The translations under genes were made by a program, and so were the position numbers. The notes under the pieces were generated by a model. The model was not told the DNA's origin. It saw nothing but the letters and a program-made list of their open reading frames with translations, and made no database searches. Positions 26,456 through 34,565 of a stretch of 34,565 nucleotides of DNA are shown piece after piece (the stretch's first letter is position 1; the number at the start of each line of letters is the position of its first letter). This DNA comes from Oscillospiraceae bacterium (GTDB taxonomy: Bacteria > Bacillota > Clostridia > Oscillospirales > Oscillospiraceae): contig SVKP01000034.1 in NCBI GenBank assembly GCA_015068395.1, positions 1 to 34,565 of the forward strand. The letters run 5' to 3'.

Positions 26456-27049
26456 ATGGTCATCAGAGAATATACCGATCACGACGAGCTGGCGTGGCTG
26501 AGGTGCAGGGTGCTTTCCTTCTTGGATTGCTCCTATTACAATGACGTCCTGACCCGCCGGGAAGCATATGAGAATGATTCCGTTTCCCTTGTCGCGGAGG
26601 AAGATGATAAGATCATCGGTCTGATCGACGCGGAGATTGAAAAGGAGGCCGGAAGCCTGTGCGTGGCGGGCAGCCAACGCGGCGCGGTCATTTGGCATCT
26701 TGCCGTGCTGCCGGAATATCGCAGAAGGCATGTTGCGGCTTCTCTGTGGAGCGAGGCAAAGGCGCGGCTGAAAAAAAGAGGCATCCCATACTGTGAGGTA
26801 TGGACACAGGAGGATGAAGCCGCCAACCGCTGGTATCAGGCGCAGGGCTTTGTGAATATCAGGGAAAAGAATTGGCTGCGCTGTTACGCCCGCCCGTCCA
26901 AAGCGGACTGGTTTTTGAACCGTGAAAATGTCGGTGAGCTGTACGGCGTGGAAGAGATGATATTTGAGATAAAGACCTCGCGGCGCGAGGAAATTGCAGA
27001 CTATTGCTACAGGATCGACGAAGTCAGACTTTACGCTACGGAGTTGTAG
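26456..27049 (+). CDS. GNAT family N-acetyltransferase
   Basis: MVIREYTDHDELAWL, VIWHLAVLPEYRRRHVAASLWSEAKARLKKRG; RBS GGAGGAG. Confidence 0.92.
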   Translation: MVIREYTDHDELAWLRCRVLSFLDCSYYNDVLTRREAYENDSVSLVAEEDDKIIGLIDAEIEKEAGSLCVAGSQRGAVIWHLAVLPEYRRRHVAASLWSEAKARLKKRGIPYCEVWTQEDEAANRWYQAQGFVNIREKNWLRCYARPSKADWFLNRENVGELYGVEEMIFEIKTSRREEIADYCYRIDEVRLYATEL

Positions 27050-27060
27050 GGGGAAAAACC

Positions 27061-27483
27061 ATGTCAGAACCAGTAATCAAACGCGTCAGCGAAGACGACA
27101 AGGAAATCGGTGATTTTATTCACGAAGGCTTCACCGCGTATGGCGAGCAAAACCATGTTGTGCTCAACTATGAGGCGTTCTGCTTTGCCGCCGAAAACGA
27201 CGACGGCAGCATCGTCGGAGCCGTCACCGGCCGCGCATACTACAACGAGGTCCACATCGGCGATCTGATCGTTCGCGAGGGATGCCGGAAAAGCGGCGTG
27301 GGGAGCAGGCTCGTCAAAGCCGTGGAGGACGCCTACCGGGGCAAGGGATACGACGTCATAACACTGTCGACCTTCGGCTTTCAGGCGCCGGAATTCTATA
27401 AAAAGCTTGGATTCAAGGTGGAATTCATTCGTGAGAGCCGCGATCCGAGGCTGAATAAAATATTTTTGAAAAAGGAATTGTGA
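27061..27483 (+). CDS. GNAT family N-acetyltransferase
   Basis: VHIGDLIVREGCRKSGVGSRLVKAVEDAYRGKGY, FYKKLGF. Confidence 0.93.
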   Translation: MSEPVIKRVSEDDKEIGDFIHEGFTAYGEQNHVVLNYEAFCFAAENDDGSIVGAVTGRAYYNEVHIGDLIVREGCRKSGVGSRLVKAVEDAYRGKGYDVITLSTFGFQAPEFYKKLGFKVEFIRESRDPRLNKIFLKKEL

Positions 27484-27589
27484 GGTCAAGGGCTTCGGAA
27501 AAGCAGGTATTATCCGGCGTCCCCCGTCTGTACGCGCATGGCGAGTCGGAAGGGGGACAGCCGCCGACTTGGACTGGGAGGCCGCTGCA

Positions 27590-29035
27590 ATGATCGATCT
27601 GAACAATCTCGCGCAGTATCGGGAGAATAACCGCATTGAAGCGAAAAAAGCGCTCGGCGGTCTGCCGCACAGCATTTGGGAAACCTACTCCGCCTTTGCC
27701 AATTCGCTGGGCGGCCTGCTCCTGCTGGGCGTCGAGGAGCTTCCCGACAAATCCCTCCGCGCGGTCGATCTGCCCGACCCGGAGGGGATGGTCCGGGAGT
27801 TCTGGGATCTGGTCAATAATCCGAATCAGGCAAGCGTCAACATCCTCTCGGCGAAGGACGTCACCATTGAGACCGTCGACGGGAAGCGCATCGTCGTCAT
27901 CAACATTCCGTGCGCGGAGCGGTTCGATAAGCCCGTCTATGTGAACGGCAGCCTGTCGAATACCTTCCGGCGCGACGGCGAGGGCGACCACCGCTGTTCC
28001 AAAGAGGAATTCCAGGCGATGGTGCGCGACGCCTCCGTCAAAACACAGGATATGCTTGTGCTGGAGGAAATGGACGTCGAGGTGTTCAACGAGGAGAGCG
28101 TGCACGCCTACCGCCGCCAGATGCAGCTTTCCCGGCCGGATCACGTCTGGGAGGCTCTGGAGGATGAAATATTTCTTCTGAAGCTCGGCGCGATCGGCGT
28201 CGGCGGCGACGGGCAGAAGCACCCTACCTCCGCCGGGCTTCTGATGTTTGGAAACGAGTATGACATCATCCGCGCGTTTCCGCAGTACGCTCTCGACTAC
28301 CGCGAGGAGGACAGCGACGCCCTCCGTCCGGCAGAACGGATCGTCTCCTCCTCCGGCGAGTGGAGCGGAAACGTCTTTGACTTTTACTTCCGCACATACA
28401 GCAGGCTGCAGCTGGTCCTCAACGACCTGTTTGAAATGCGGGGAGGCGTTCGCGTCGATGACACGCCGGTACACAAGGCGGTGCGCGAGGCGCTTGCCAA
28501 CTGCCTTGTCAATTCGGATTATTACGGCAGGGGCGGCGTTGCGGTCGTCAGGCGGAGGAATGGGATCGCCATGTCCAACCCCGGCAGCTTCCGCATCGGA
28601 ATCGCCGCCGCCAAAAGCGGCGGGCTGTCCGACCCGCGCAACGGCACCATGCAGAAGATGTTCAACCTGATCGACGTCGGCGAGCGTACCGGCAGCGGTA
28701 TTCCCAACATCTTCCGCGTCTGGCGGGAGCAGGGCTGGGCAGAGCCGACCATTACACAGGCTATCATGCCGGACCGCACGACGCTGTCGCTGGTCTTCGA
28801 AAAAAGCGGCAGGAAATTATCCATAAAAAAGAGCGATCTTCGCGTACGCGAGCGGCAGAGGAATGCCATCCTCGAATACCTGACCGACCACGCCTCCGCC
28901 AGAACCGCCGAGATCGCGGATGTTCTCGGCGTCAGCGCGGCACGCGCAAGGGCGGTGCTTTCCACGCTGATTGCCGAGGATATCGTCGTCGCCGAAGGCG
29001 GAAGCCACGGCAGGACATATCGGCTCAAAGCGTAG
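27590..29035 (+). CDS. AlbA_2-domain putative DNA-binding / ATP-binding protein with C-terminal HTH
   Basis: ENNRIEAKKALGGLPHSIWETYSAFANSLGGLLLLGVEE; HKAVREALANCLVNSDYYGRGG; NLIDVGERTGSGIPNIF; C-terminal winged HTH. Confidence 0.9.
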   Translation: MIDLNNLAQYRENNRIEAKKALGGLPHSIWETYSAFANSLGGLLLLGVEELPDKSLRAVDLPDPEGMVREFWDLVNNPNQASVNILSAKDVTIETVDGKRIVVINIPCAERFDKPVYVNGSLSNTFRRDGEGDHRCSKEEFQAMVRDASVKTQDMLVLEEMDVEVFNEESVHAYRRQMQLSRPDHVWEALEDEIFLLKLGAIGVGGDGQKHPTSAGLLMFGNEYDIIRAFPQYALDYREEDSDALRPAERIVSSSGEWSGNVFDFYFRTYSRLQLVLNDLFEMRGGVRVDDTPVHKAVREALANCLVNSDYYGRGGVAVVRRRNGIAMSNPGSFRIGIAAAKSGGLSDPRNGTMQKMFNLIDVGERTGSGIPNIFRVWREQGWAEPTITQAIMPDRTTLSLVFEKSGRKLSIKKSDLRVRERQRNAILEYLTDHASARTAEIADVLGVSAARARAVLSTLIAEDIVVAEGGSHGRTYRLKA

Positions 29036-29211
29036 CCGCTTGATTTTCAACCGACCATCTCCGCGACGGGGTCACGCAAAAACGCACGGGAAGCCGGTGC
29101 GGTATTGGGGAAAAGCGAGTAAATGAATCGAGCCGGGGACCGGGTCTACCGAGCGTAGGTTGCTTTCACCGCGGCGATATCGTATCCTTGCGGTGAAAGG
29201 AGCGATGAACC

Positions 29212-29835
29212 ATGAATCAATACATCACAGGGACCATGATAAAACGCCTGCGCGAGGGCAGGGGGCTGACGCAGCAGCGGCTTGCCGAGCTGGTGAACGT
29301 CAGCGACAAGACAATCTCCAAGTGGGAGACGGGCCGGGGATATCCTGATATCTCACTGGTCGAGCCGCTCTCCGCCGCGCTGGGCGTTTCGGTGATCGAG
29401 CTGTTTTCCGGCGAGGATGTGGTGAACACCAACCGCGCGGCAAACATGCTGCGGATGAAGCTCTATGTCTGCCCGCTGTGCGGGAACGTGATCCAGAGCA
29501 CGGGCGAGGCGGTGGTCAGCTGCTGCGGGATCGTGCTTCCGCCGCTGGAGGCGGAGCCCGCCGACGAGCAGCACCCCGTTCATGTGGAGCGCATCGAGAA
29601 CGAATACTATGTCACGGTCCGCCACGAGATGAGCAAGACGCATTACATCTCATTCCTCGCGGCGGCGAGGGACGACGGGTGGGAGCTCAAAAAGCTGTAC
29701 CCGGAGGGAGACGCGGAGGCGTGCTTTCCCATCGGCGGAACGCGGTATCTGTACTGCTGCTGCAACCGGCACGGCCTGTTCAGAATACCCGTGCCGCCCG
29801 CGCGGAACGGGACGGACGGCAAGGAAACGGCATAA
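29212..29835 (+). CDS. XRE HTH regulator fused to a desulfoferrodoxin/superoxide reductase-like domain
   Basis: HTH IKRLREGRGLTQQRLAELVNVSDKTISKWETGRGYPD; CPLCGNVIQSTGEAVVSCCG; EQHPVHVERIENEYYVTVRHEMSKTHYISF; CNRHGLFR. Confidence 0.9.
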   Translation: MNQYITGTMIKRLREGRGLTQQRLAELVNVSDKTISKWETGRGYPDISLVEPLSAALGVSVIELFSGEDVVNTNRAANMLRMKLYVCPLCGNVIQSTGEAVVSCCGIVLPPLEAEPADEQHPVHVERIENEYYVTVRHEMSKTHYISFLAAARDDGWELKKLYPEGDAEACFPIGGTRYLYCCCNRHGLFRIPVPPARNGTDGKETA

Positions 29836-29879
29836 CGGGACGGCGCGGCTTGCAGCCGCCGTAAAACAAGGAGGAGCAT

Positions 29880-30551
29880 ATGAGCGGAAAGCTGTTTGCA
29901 CAGGCGATCATAAAGGTTTTGAGCGGAGTTGTCATCGTGGGCGCGCTGCTCTTTCTCCCGGCAGGGACGTTCGCCTATCCGCAGGCGTGGCTGCTGCTCG
30001 GCATTTTGTTTCTGCCGATGTTCGCCGCGGGGTTCGTGATGATGGCGAAGTGCCCGGAGCTTCTGAAAAAGAGACTGAACGCAAAGGAGGAGCAGGCGGA
30101 GCAGAAAACGGTCGTGATGCTCAGCGGACTGATGTTCATCGGCGCGTTTGTCTTTGCGGGGCTGAGCTTCCGCTTCGGCTGGCTCATGCTGCCCGGATGG
30201 GCGTCCTGTGCGGCGGCTGCGGTATTCCTGCTGGGGTACGCGCTCTATGCCGAGGTGCTGCGCGAAAACGAATATCTCTCCCGGACCATTGAGATCCAGG
30301 AGGGGCAGAAGGTCGTCGACACGGGGCTGTACGGCGTGGTGCGCCACCCGATGTACATGACGACGCTGCTGCTGTTCCTCTCCATGCCGCTGGTGCTGGG
30401 CTCTGCGATCTCCTTTTTGATTATGCTCGCGTACATCCCCATCATCGCGAAGCGCATCCGAAACGAGGAGGAGGTTCTGGAAAAAGGGCTGGACGGGTAT
30501 ACGGCGTACAAGCAGCGCGTCCGCTACCGGGTGATCCCGTTTATCTGGTAG
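29880..30551 (+). CDS. Isoprenylcysteine carboxyl methyltransferase-like membrane protein
   Basis: Multi-TM; GLYGVVRHPMYMTTLLLFLSMPLVLGS, RIRNEEEVLEKGLDGYTAYKQRVRYRVIP. Confidence 0.9.
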   Translation: MSGKLFAQAIIKVLSGVVIVGALLFLPAGTFAYPQAWLLLGILFLPMFAAGFVMMAKCPELLKKRLNAKEEQAEQKTVVMLSGLMFIGAFVFAGLSFRFGWLMLPGWASCAAAAVFLLGYALYAEVLRENEYLSRTIEIQEGQKVVDTGLYGVVRHPMYMTTLLLFLSMPLVLGSAISFLIMLAYIPIIAKRIRNEEEVLEKGLDGYTAYKQRVRYRVIPFIW

Positions 30552-30594
30552 ACGAAATATACATATAGTAAGCGAATTTGCGGGGAGGCAGGCT

Positions 30595-31539
30595 ATGGTA
30601 AACGAAAAGATCGTTGTCGGGGAGGGCACGGAGTATCCGCTCCACGGAATGCTGACGCTGCCGGACGACACGGCGGAGAAGGTTCCCGCCGTCGTCTTTG
30701 TCCACGGCTCGGGGCCGAGCAACATGAACGAGCAGATCTATCAGCTGACGCCGTTCAAGGACCTCGCGGAGGGGCTGGCGGCGCGCGGGATCGCGTCGGT
30801 CCGCTATGACAAAAGGACCTTTGCCTACGCGGCGAAAATGAAAAACACGCTTATCACCGTCAAGGAGGAGACGATTGACGACGCGCTCCTTGCCGCGGAG
30901 CTGCTTCGCCGCGACATGCGCATCGACCCGGACGCCGTCTACATCGTCGGGCACAGCATGGGCGCCATGCTCGCGCCGCGCATCGACGCGGAGGGCGGAC
31001 GCTTCCGCGGGCTCATCCTTATGGCGGGCACGCCCTTCCGGCTTGAGGATATCGTCGTGCGGCAGCTGCGGCAGTCGGGGCGCTCCGGGCACGGGCTCAT
31101 GCGTGCGATCGCCCGGCTGGAGGACAAGCTGTTCAGCAAGAAGTTCGATGGGCTCTACGAGCTTTCCGACGAGGAGGCGAAAAAGAAAAAGTTTGCCGGT
31201 GCGGCGACGCTCTATTACTTCAAGGAGATGGGACAAAAGACGGCGGCGGACTACCTGCTGGAAAATGACACGCCCGCTTTGATCCTCCAGGGCGGCATGG
31301 ACTTTCAGGTGCTGCCGTCGGAGGACTACGCCCGCTTTCGGGAGCTGCTGAAGGACCGGCCCAACGTGGAATACCGCCTGTATGACGACCTCAACCACAT
31401 ATTTGTCAAGGGCATCTACAACAACATTCTGAAGGCGTCAAAGGAGTACAAGGTCGAGCAGCACATCGGCGCGGAGGTGATTGACGACATCGCCGCTTTC
31501 ATCCGTGGCACCCTGACTGAATCGGTAAAACCCGAATAA
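30595..31539 (+). CDS. Alpha/beta hydrolase
   Basis: VPAVVFVHGSGPSNMNE, YIVGHSMGAMLAPRI (GxSxG), DDLNHIF. Confidence 0.93.
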   Translation: MVNEKIVVGEGTEYPLHGMLTLPDDTAEKVPAVVFVHGSGPSNMNEQIYQLTPFKDLAEGLAARGIASVRYDKRTFAYAAKMKNTLITVKEETIDDALLAAELLRRDMRIDPDAVYIVGHSMGAMLAPRIDAEGGRFRGLILMAGTPFRLEDIVVRQLRQSGRSGHGLMRAIARLEDKLFSKKFDGLYELSDEEAKKKKFAGAATLYYFKEMGQKTAADYLLENDTPALILQGGMDFQVLPSEDYARFRELLKDRPNVEYRLYDDLNHIFVKGIYNNILKASKEYKVEQHIGAEVIDDIAAFIRGTLTESVKPE

Positions 31540-31543
31540 AAGG

Positions 31544-31591
31544 CAAAGCCTTCCGTTCTCGGCTGAAAACGGAAGGCTTTGATGCTTTTTT
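31544..31591. terminator. Hairpin terminator between convergent genes
   Basis: CAAAGCCTTCCGTT / AACGGAAGGCTTTG, then GCTTTTTT. Confidence 0.85.
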
Positions 31592-31595
31592 GATA

Positions 31596-32090
31596 TCAGA
31601 AGTCGATTTCCTTTCCGCAGCGGCGGTACATCGTCTTTTTGACCGCACGGAAGATGTTTTCGTAGCCTGTGCAGCGGCACAGGTGGCCGGAGAGCAGCTT
31701 GCGCAGCTCCTCGTCGCTGTAGAGCTTCCCGGTCTCCAGAATCTCCACCGCCGTCATGATGAAGCCCGGCGTGCAGAAGCCGCACTGGATCGCCGCCTCG
31801 TCGACGAATGCCTGCTGGATGTCGGACAGCTCGCCGTCGGGGCTGAGCAGGCCCTCCAGCGTGCGGATATCCTTGCCCTCCGCCCAGACCGCAAGATAGA
31901 TGCAGGAGTTGAACGCCTCGCCGTCGATGAGCACGTTGCATGCGCCGCATTCGCCGACCTCGCAGCCCTTCTTGACGGAGGTGAGGTGATAGTCGTTGCG
32001 CAGCATGTCGGTCAGCGACGCGCGCACGTCCACCATCTTCTCGGCTTCCTTGCCGTTGATCGTGCAGTGTATCAGCTTGTACTGACTCAT
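31596..32090 (-). CDS. xdhC: Xanthine dehydrogenase family [2Fe-2S] subunit
   Basis: CEVGECGACNVLIDGEAFNSC ... IQCGFCTPGFIMTAVEIL ... GHLCRCTGYENIF. Confidence 0.93.
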   Translation of the reverse strand: MSQYKLIHCTINGKEAEKMVDVRASLTDMLRNDYHLTSVKKGCEVGECGACNVLIDGEAFNSCIYLAVWAEGKDIRTLEGLLSPDGELSDIQQAFVDEAAIQCGFCTPGFIMTAVEILETGKLYSDEELRKLLSGHLCRCTGYENIFRAVKKTMYRRCGKEIDF

Positions 32091-32971
32091 GCCAACTCAC
32101 CTCCTGCCAGCTCCACGGCGCGCGCCAGCGCACGCTTCGCCATCTCAACCGCGATGTGCTGCCGGAACGCCTTGCTCGCGCGCCAGGAATCGCGGGGGTT
32201 GATGTCGTCGATCACCGCGCGGGAGAAGCGCTCCGCCAGCTCCCGCGTCGCCTGCGCGCCGTTCGCCGCGGCCTCGGCGGTGGGGCAGCGCATGGGCACC
32301 GGGCCCGCTACGCCGTAGGCGATGCGGCAGCGCTCGATGGTCTTCTTATCCGCCGCGAGGCGCACGTTCACGCTGCACCCCAGCGTCGCGATCTCCATCG
32401 CATTGCGAAGGCCGTACTTGATGTAGTGGCCGAAGGTGTTCTCCCAGCTCGCCTTGGGGATCAGGATCGCCGTCTGTATCTCATCGGGGTGAATGTCGAC
32501 CTGTCCCGCTTTGATGTAAAAGTCTCGGATGGGCAGGCGGCGGACGCCGTTTTGCCCGGTCAGCTCGACGATCGCCTCATACGCGTGGAGCGTGGAGGCG
32601 GAGTCGGCGGAGGTGACGCCGTTGCAGGTGTTGCCGCCGATGGTGCCGATGTTGCGGATCTGCGGCGAGCCGACCTGGTCCACCGCCTCGCCGAGCACGT
32701 TGCAGTATTTCTGGATCAGCGGGTCGCGCGTGATGTGGGAAAAGCTCGTCAGCGAGCCGATGCGCAGGTTTTCCTCGCCGTCCATCGTCACGCCGCGCAG
32801 CGCGTCGACGCCGTAGATCGAGATGAGCTCCTTCCCGGCACGGCGGCCCTCGCGCATCTGCACCAGCACGTCCGAGCCCCCGGCGATGATCTGCGCCTCC
32901 GGGTGCTCCACGCGGAGCCGGACGGCGTCCTCCACGCTCTGCGCCTCATAGAGCGCCTTCATATCATACAT
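32087..32971 (-). CDS. xdhB: Xanthine dehydrogenase family FAD-binding subunit
   Basis: IIAGGSDVLVQMREGR, VGSPQIRNIGTIGGNTCNGVTSADS. Confidence 0.93.
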   Translation of the reverse strand: MYDMKALYEAQSVEDAVRLRVEHPEAQIIAGGSDVLVQMREGRRAGKELISIYGVDALRGVTMDGEENLRIGSLTSFSHITRDPLIQKYCNVLGEAVDQVGSPQIRNIGTIGGNTCNGVTSADSASTLHAYEAIVELTGQNGVRRLPIRDFYIKAGQVDIHPDEIQTAILIPKASWENTFGHYIKYGLRNAMEIATLGCSVNVRLAADKKTIERCRIAYGVAGPVPMRCPTAEAAANGAQATRELAERFSRAVIDDINPRDSWRASKAFRQHIAVEMAKRALARAVELAGGELA

Positions 32972-32974
32972 GGG

Positions 32975-34565
32975 TCATGCCTCCTCTTGCCAGTCGTCGT
33001 GAATCAGCCCCGCCTTGGTGAACTCCGCGAACAGGACGTGCGGGTTGATCGGGTTGTGGTCGACGGCGACGCCCGTCGCGTTCAAAATCGCGTTGCGGAT
33101 CGCCGGCGCGCCCGAGCAGGCGGGCGGCTCGCCGAGCGCCTTGGTGCCGAACGGCGAGGTCGGCTCCGCGTTTTCCACGAACTCCGCCTCAAGATGCGGG
33201 TGGTCCAGGAAGGTGGAGAGCTTGTAGTCCAGCAGGTTGCCGTTGAGCGGCTTGCCGGTCTTTTCGTCGAAGATCAGCTGCTCGGAAAGACCGAAGCCGA
33301 TCGCCATCGACATACCGCCGTGGACCTGCGCCGCGGCGAGGGCGGGGTTGATAAGCCTGCCGCAGTCGTGGACGTTGACGATGTCCTTGACCGTGACCTT
33401 GCACAGCGGGATATCGACCTCCACCTCGGCAAAGGTGCAGCCGAAGGAGTAGGCATTGTTGCGGATGGTGAAGGTGCTCTCGGCGGTGATGTGCTCGCTG
33501 TGAACGGGGTTGTACTGCGCGGTCATTGCCAGCTCTGAGAGGTTCATGAGCGCCATGCCGTCCTCTTTTCGGACGATCTGCCCGTCCACAATGTCCATGC
33601 AGGCGACCGACTGCCGCGTGACCTCATTGGCATACTTGAGGATTTTTTCGCGCAGCAGATCCGCAGTCTGCCGGATGGAGAAGCCCGCCACATAGGTCTG
33701 GCGCGAGGCATAGGCGCCGAGACCCGTCGGCGTGATATCGGTGTCCTGGCAGGAGACGACGTGCACGTCGCGGTAGCTTTTGAGCCCCACCGCCTCGGCG
33801 ACCATCTGGGCGTAGGCGGTGTCCGCGCCCTGCCCGATCTCAGTCTCGCCGCACTGGAAGGTCACGGTGCCGTCGAGATTGAGCAGCATGCGGTTGGACG
33901 AGGTCTCCAGCGAAATGGGATAGACCGCGGTGTTGTACCAGAAGGTCGCCATGCCGATGCCGCGGCGGACGTCGCCGGTGTCGTTCGCGAATTCCTTCTT
34001 CTTGCGCTCGTAGTCGATGTACGCCGCGCCCTTTGCCATGCACTCGCGGAAGCTGTCGTAGTAATTGGTGTTGCCGGAAAACGCGTCGTGGAAGCCCTTC
34101 GGCATGACGTTCTTTTTGCGGAACTCGAAGGAGTCCATGCCCAGCGCCGCCGCGCAGTCCTCAATGTTGCTCTCGTCGGCAAAGCTCGCCTGCGGCATGC
34201 CGTAGCCGCGCATGGCGCCCGCGGCGGGGCGGTTGGTGAACACGGTCCACGCGTCGCACTCCATGTTCTCGCAGGGATAGTGCTGCGGGAAGGAGCCCAT
34301 CGCCTTGGCGACGATGGAGTGACCGTGGGAGGCATAGGCGCCCTGGTTGGAGAAGCACTCCACCTTGCGCGCGGCGATCGTGCCGTCCTTCCTGAGCCAT
34401 GTGACGATGTGGAAGCGGATGGCGTGGCGCACGCGGTTGCTGACGAAGGTCTCCTCGCGCGCGCAGTCGAGCCGGACGCAGCGCCCGCCGACCTGCGTGG
34501 AGCACCACGCGCACAGCGGCTCGTAGAGCGCGTCCTGCTTGTTGCCGAAGCCGCCGCCGATGTAG
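32975..34565 (-). CDS. xdhA: Xanthine dehydrogenase family molybdopterin-binding subunit, partial (5' end beyond window)
   Basis: Frame stays open past the listed start: YIGGGFGNKQDALYEPLCAWCSTQVGG...; AAGAMRGYGMPQASFADESN; PFGTKALGEPPACSGAPAIRNAI. Confidence 0.93.
   Translation of the reverse strand, partial: YIGGGFGNKQDALYEPLCAWCSTQVGGRCVRLDCAREETFVSNRVRHAIRFHIVTWLRKDGTIAARKVECFSNQGAYASHGHSIVAKAMGSFPQHYPCENMECDAWTVFTNRPAAGAMRGYGMPQASFADESNIEDCAAALGMDSFEFRKKNVMPKGFHDAFSGNTNYYDSFRECMAKGAAYIDYERKKKEFANDTGDVRRGIGMATFWYNTAVYPISLETSSNRMLLNLDGTVTFQCGETEIGQGADTAYAQMVAEAVGLKSYRDVHVVSCQDTDITPTGLGAYASRQTYVAGFSIRQTADLLREKILKYANEVTRQSVACMDIVDGQIVRKEDGMALMNLSELAMTAQYNPVHSEHITAESTFTIRNNAYSFGCTFAEVEVDIPLCKVTVKDIVNVHDCGRLINPALAAAQVHGGMSMAIGFGLSEQLIFDEKTGKPLNGNLLDYKLSTFLDHPHLEAEFVENAEPTSPFGTKALGEPPACSGAPAIRNAILNATGVAVDHNPINPHVLFAEFTKAGLIHDDWQEEA

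Noticed and set aside
26456-27483. Two adjacent GNAT genes as a toxin-antitoxin (TacT-type) system
   Set aside because: No RHH antitoxin partner upstream; they look like ordinary GNATs.
29100-29200. Possible tRNA or small structured RNA
   Set aside because: No T-arm GGTTCRA, no acceptor pairing; kept only as a low-interest unexplained leader.

Overview
This is a high-GC window, probably from a Clostridia/Oscillospiraceae-like chromosome (inference from gene content and codon usage). I support about 33 CDSs.

Layout: 3' end of pnp, then mnmE, a degV-family gene and prmA. These are followed by a secreted protein, a tandem-domain ThyX, a HAMP plus degenerate-GGDEF protein, cobO/btuR, yqeB and yqeC (Mo-hydroxylase maturation) divergent from a ModE-like regulator, an unusual TrxR-like flavoprotein plus thioredoxin, a CyuA-family gene, and a PHP phosphoesterase. 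A compact minus-strand operon follows (15146-21665). Then come a CHAP/SLH secreted protein, a MATE transporter, an alpha/beta hydrolase, two GNATs, an AlbA_2-type protein, an HTH-desulfoferrodoxin fusion, an ICMT-like methyltransferase and a second alpha/beta hydrolase. The window ends in an xdhABC-type molybdenum hydroxylase operon that runs off the edge. No tRNA, rRNA, CRISPR or transposon was recognised.

Most interesting items:
(1) The operon of an OYE-type Fe-S/FMN/FAD ene-reductase, an SDR, a tocopherol-cyclase/CrtC-like protein, a tungsten aldehyde:ferredoxin oxidoreductase, a ferredoxin and a MoaD/ThiS-like carrier. It looks like a dedicated small-molecule redox pathway of unknown substrate.
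(2) A regulator fusing an XRE HTH to an apparently complete desulfoferrodoxin/superoxide reductase domain.
(3) A fused double ThyX whose signature motif is split between the halves.
(4) A TrxR-like flavoprotein lacking the NADPH motifs, next to thioredoxin.
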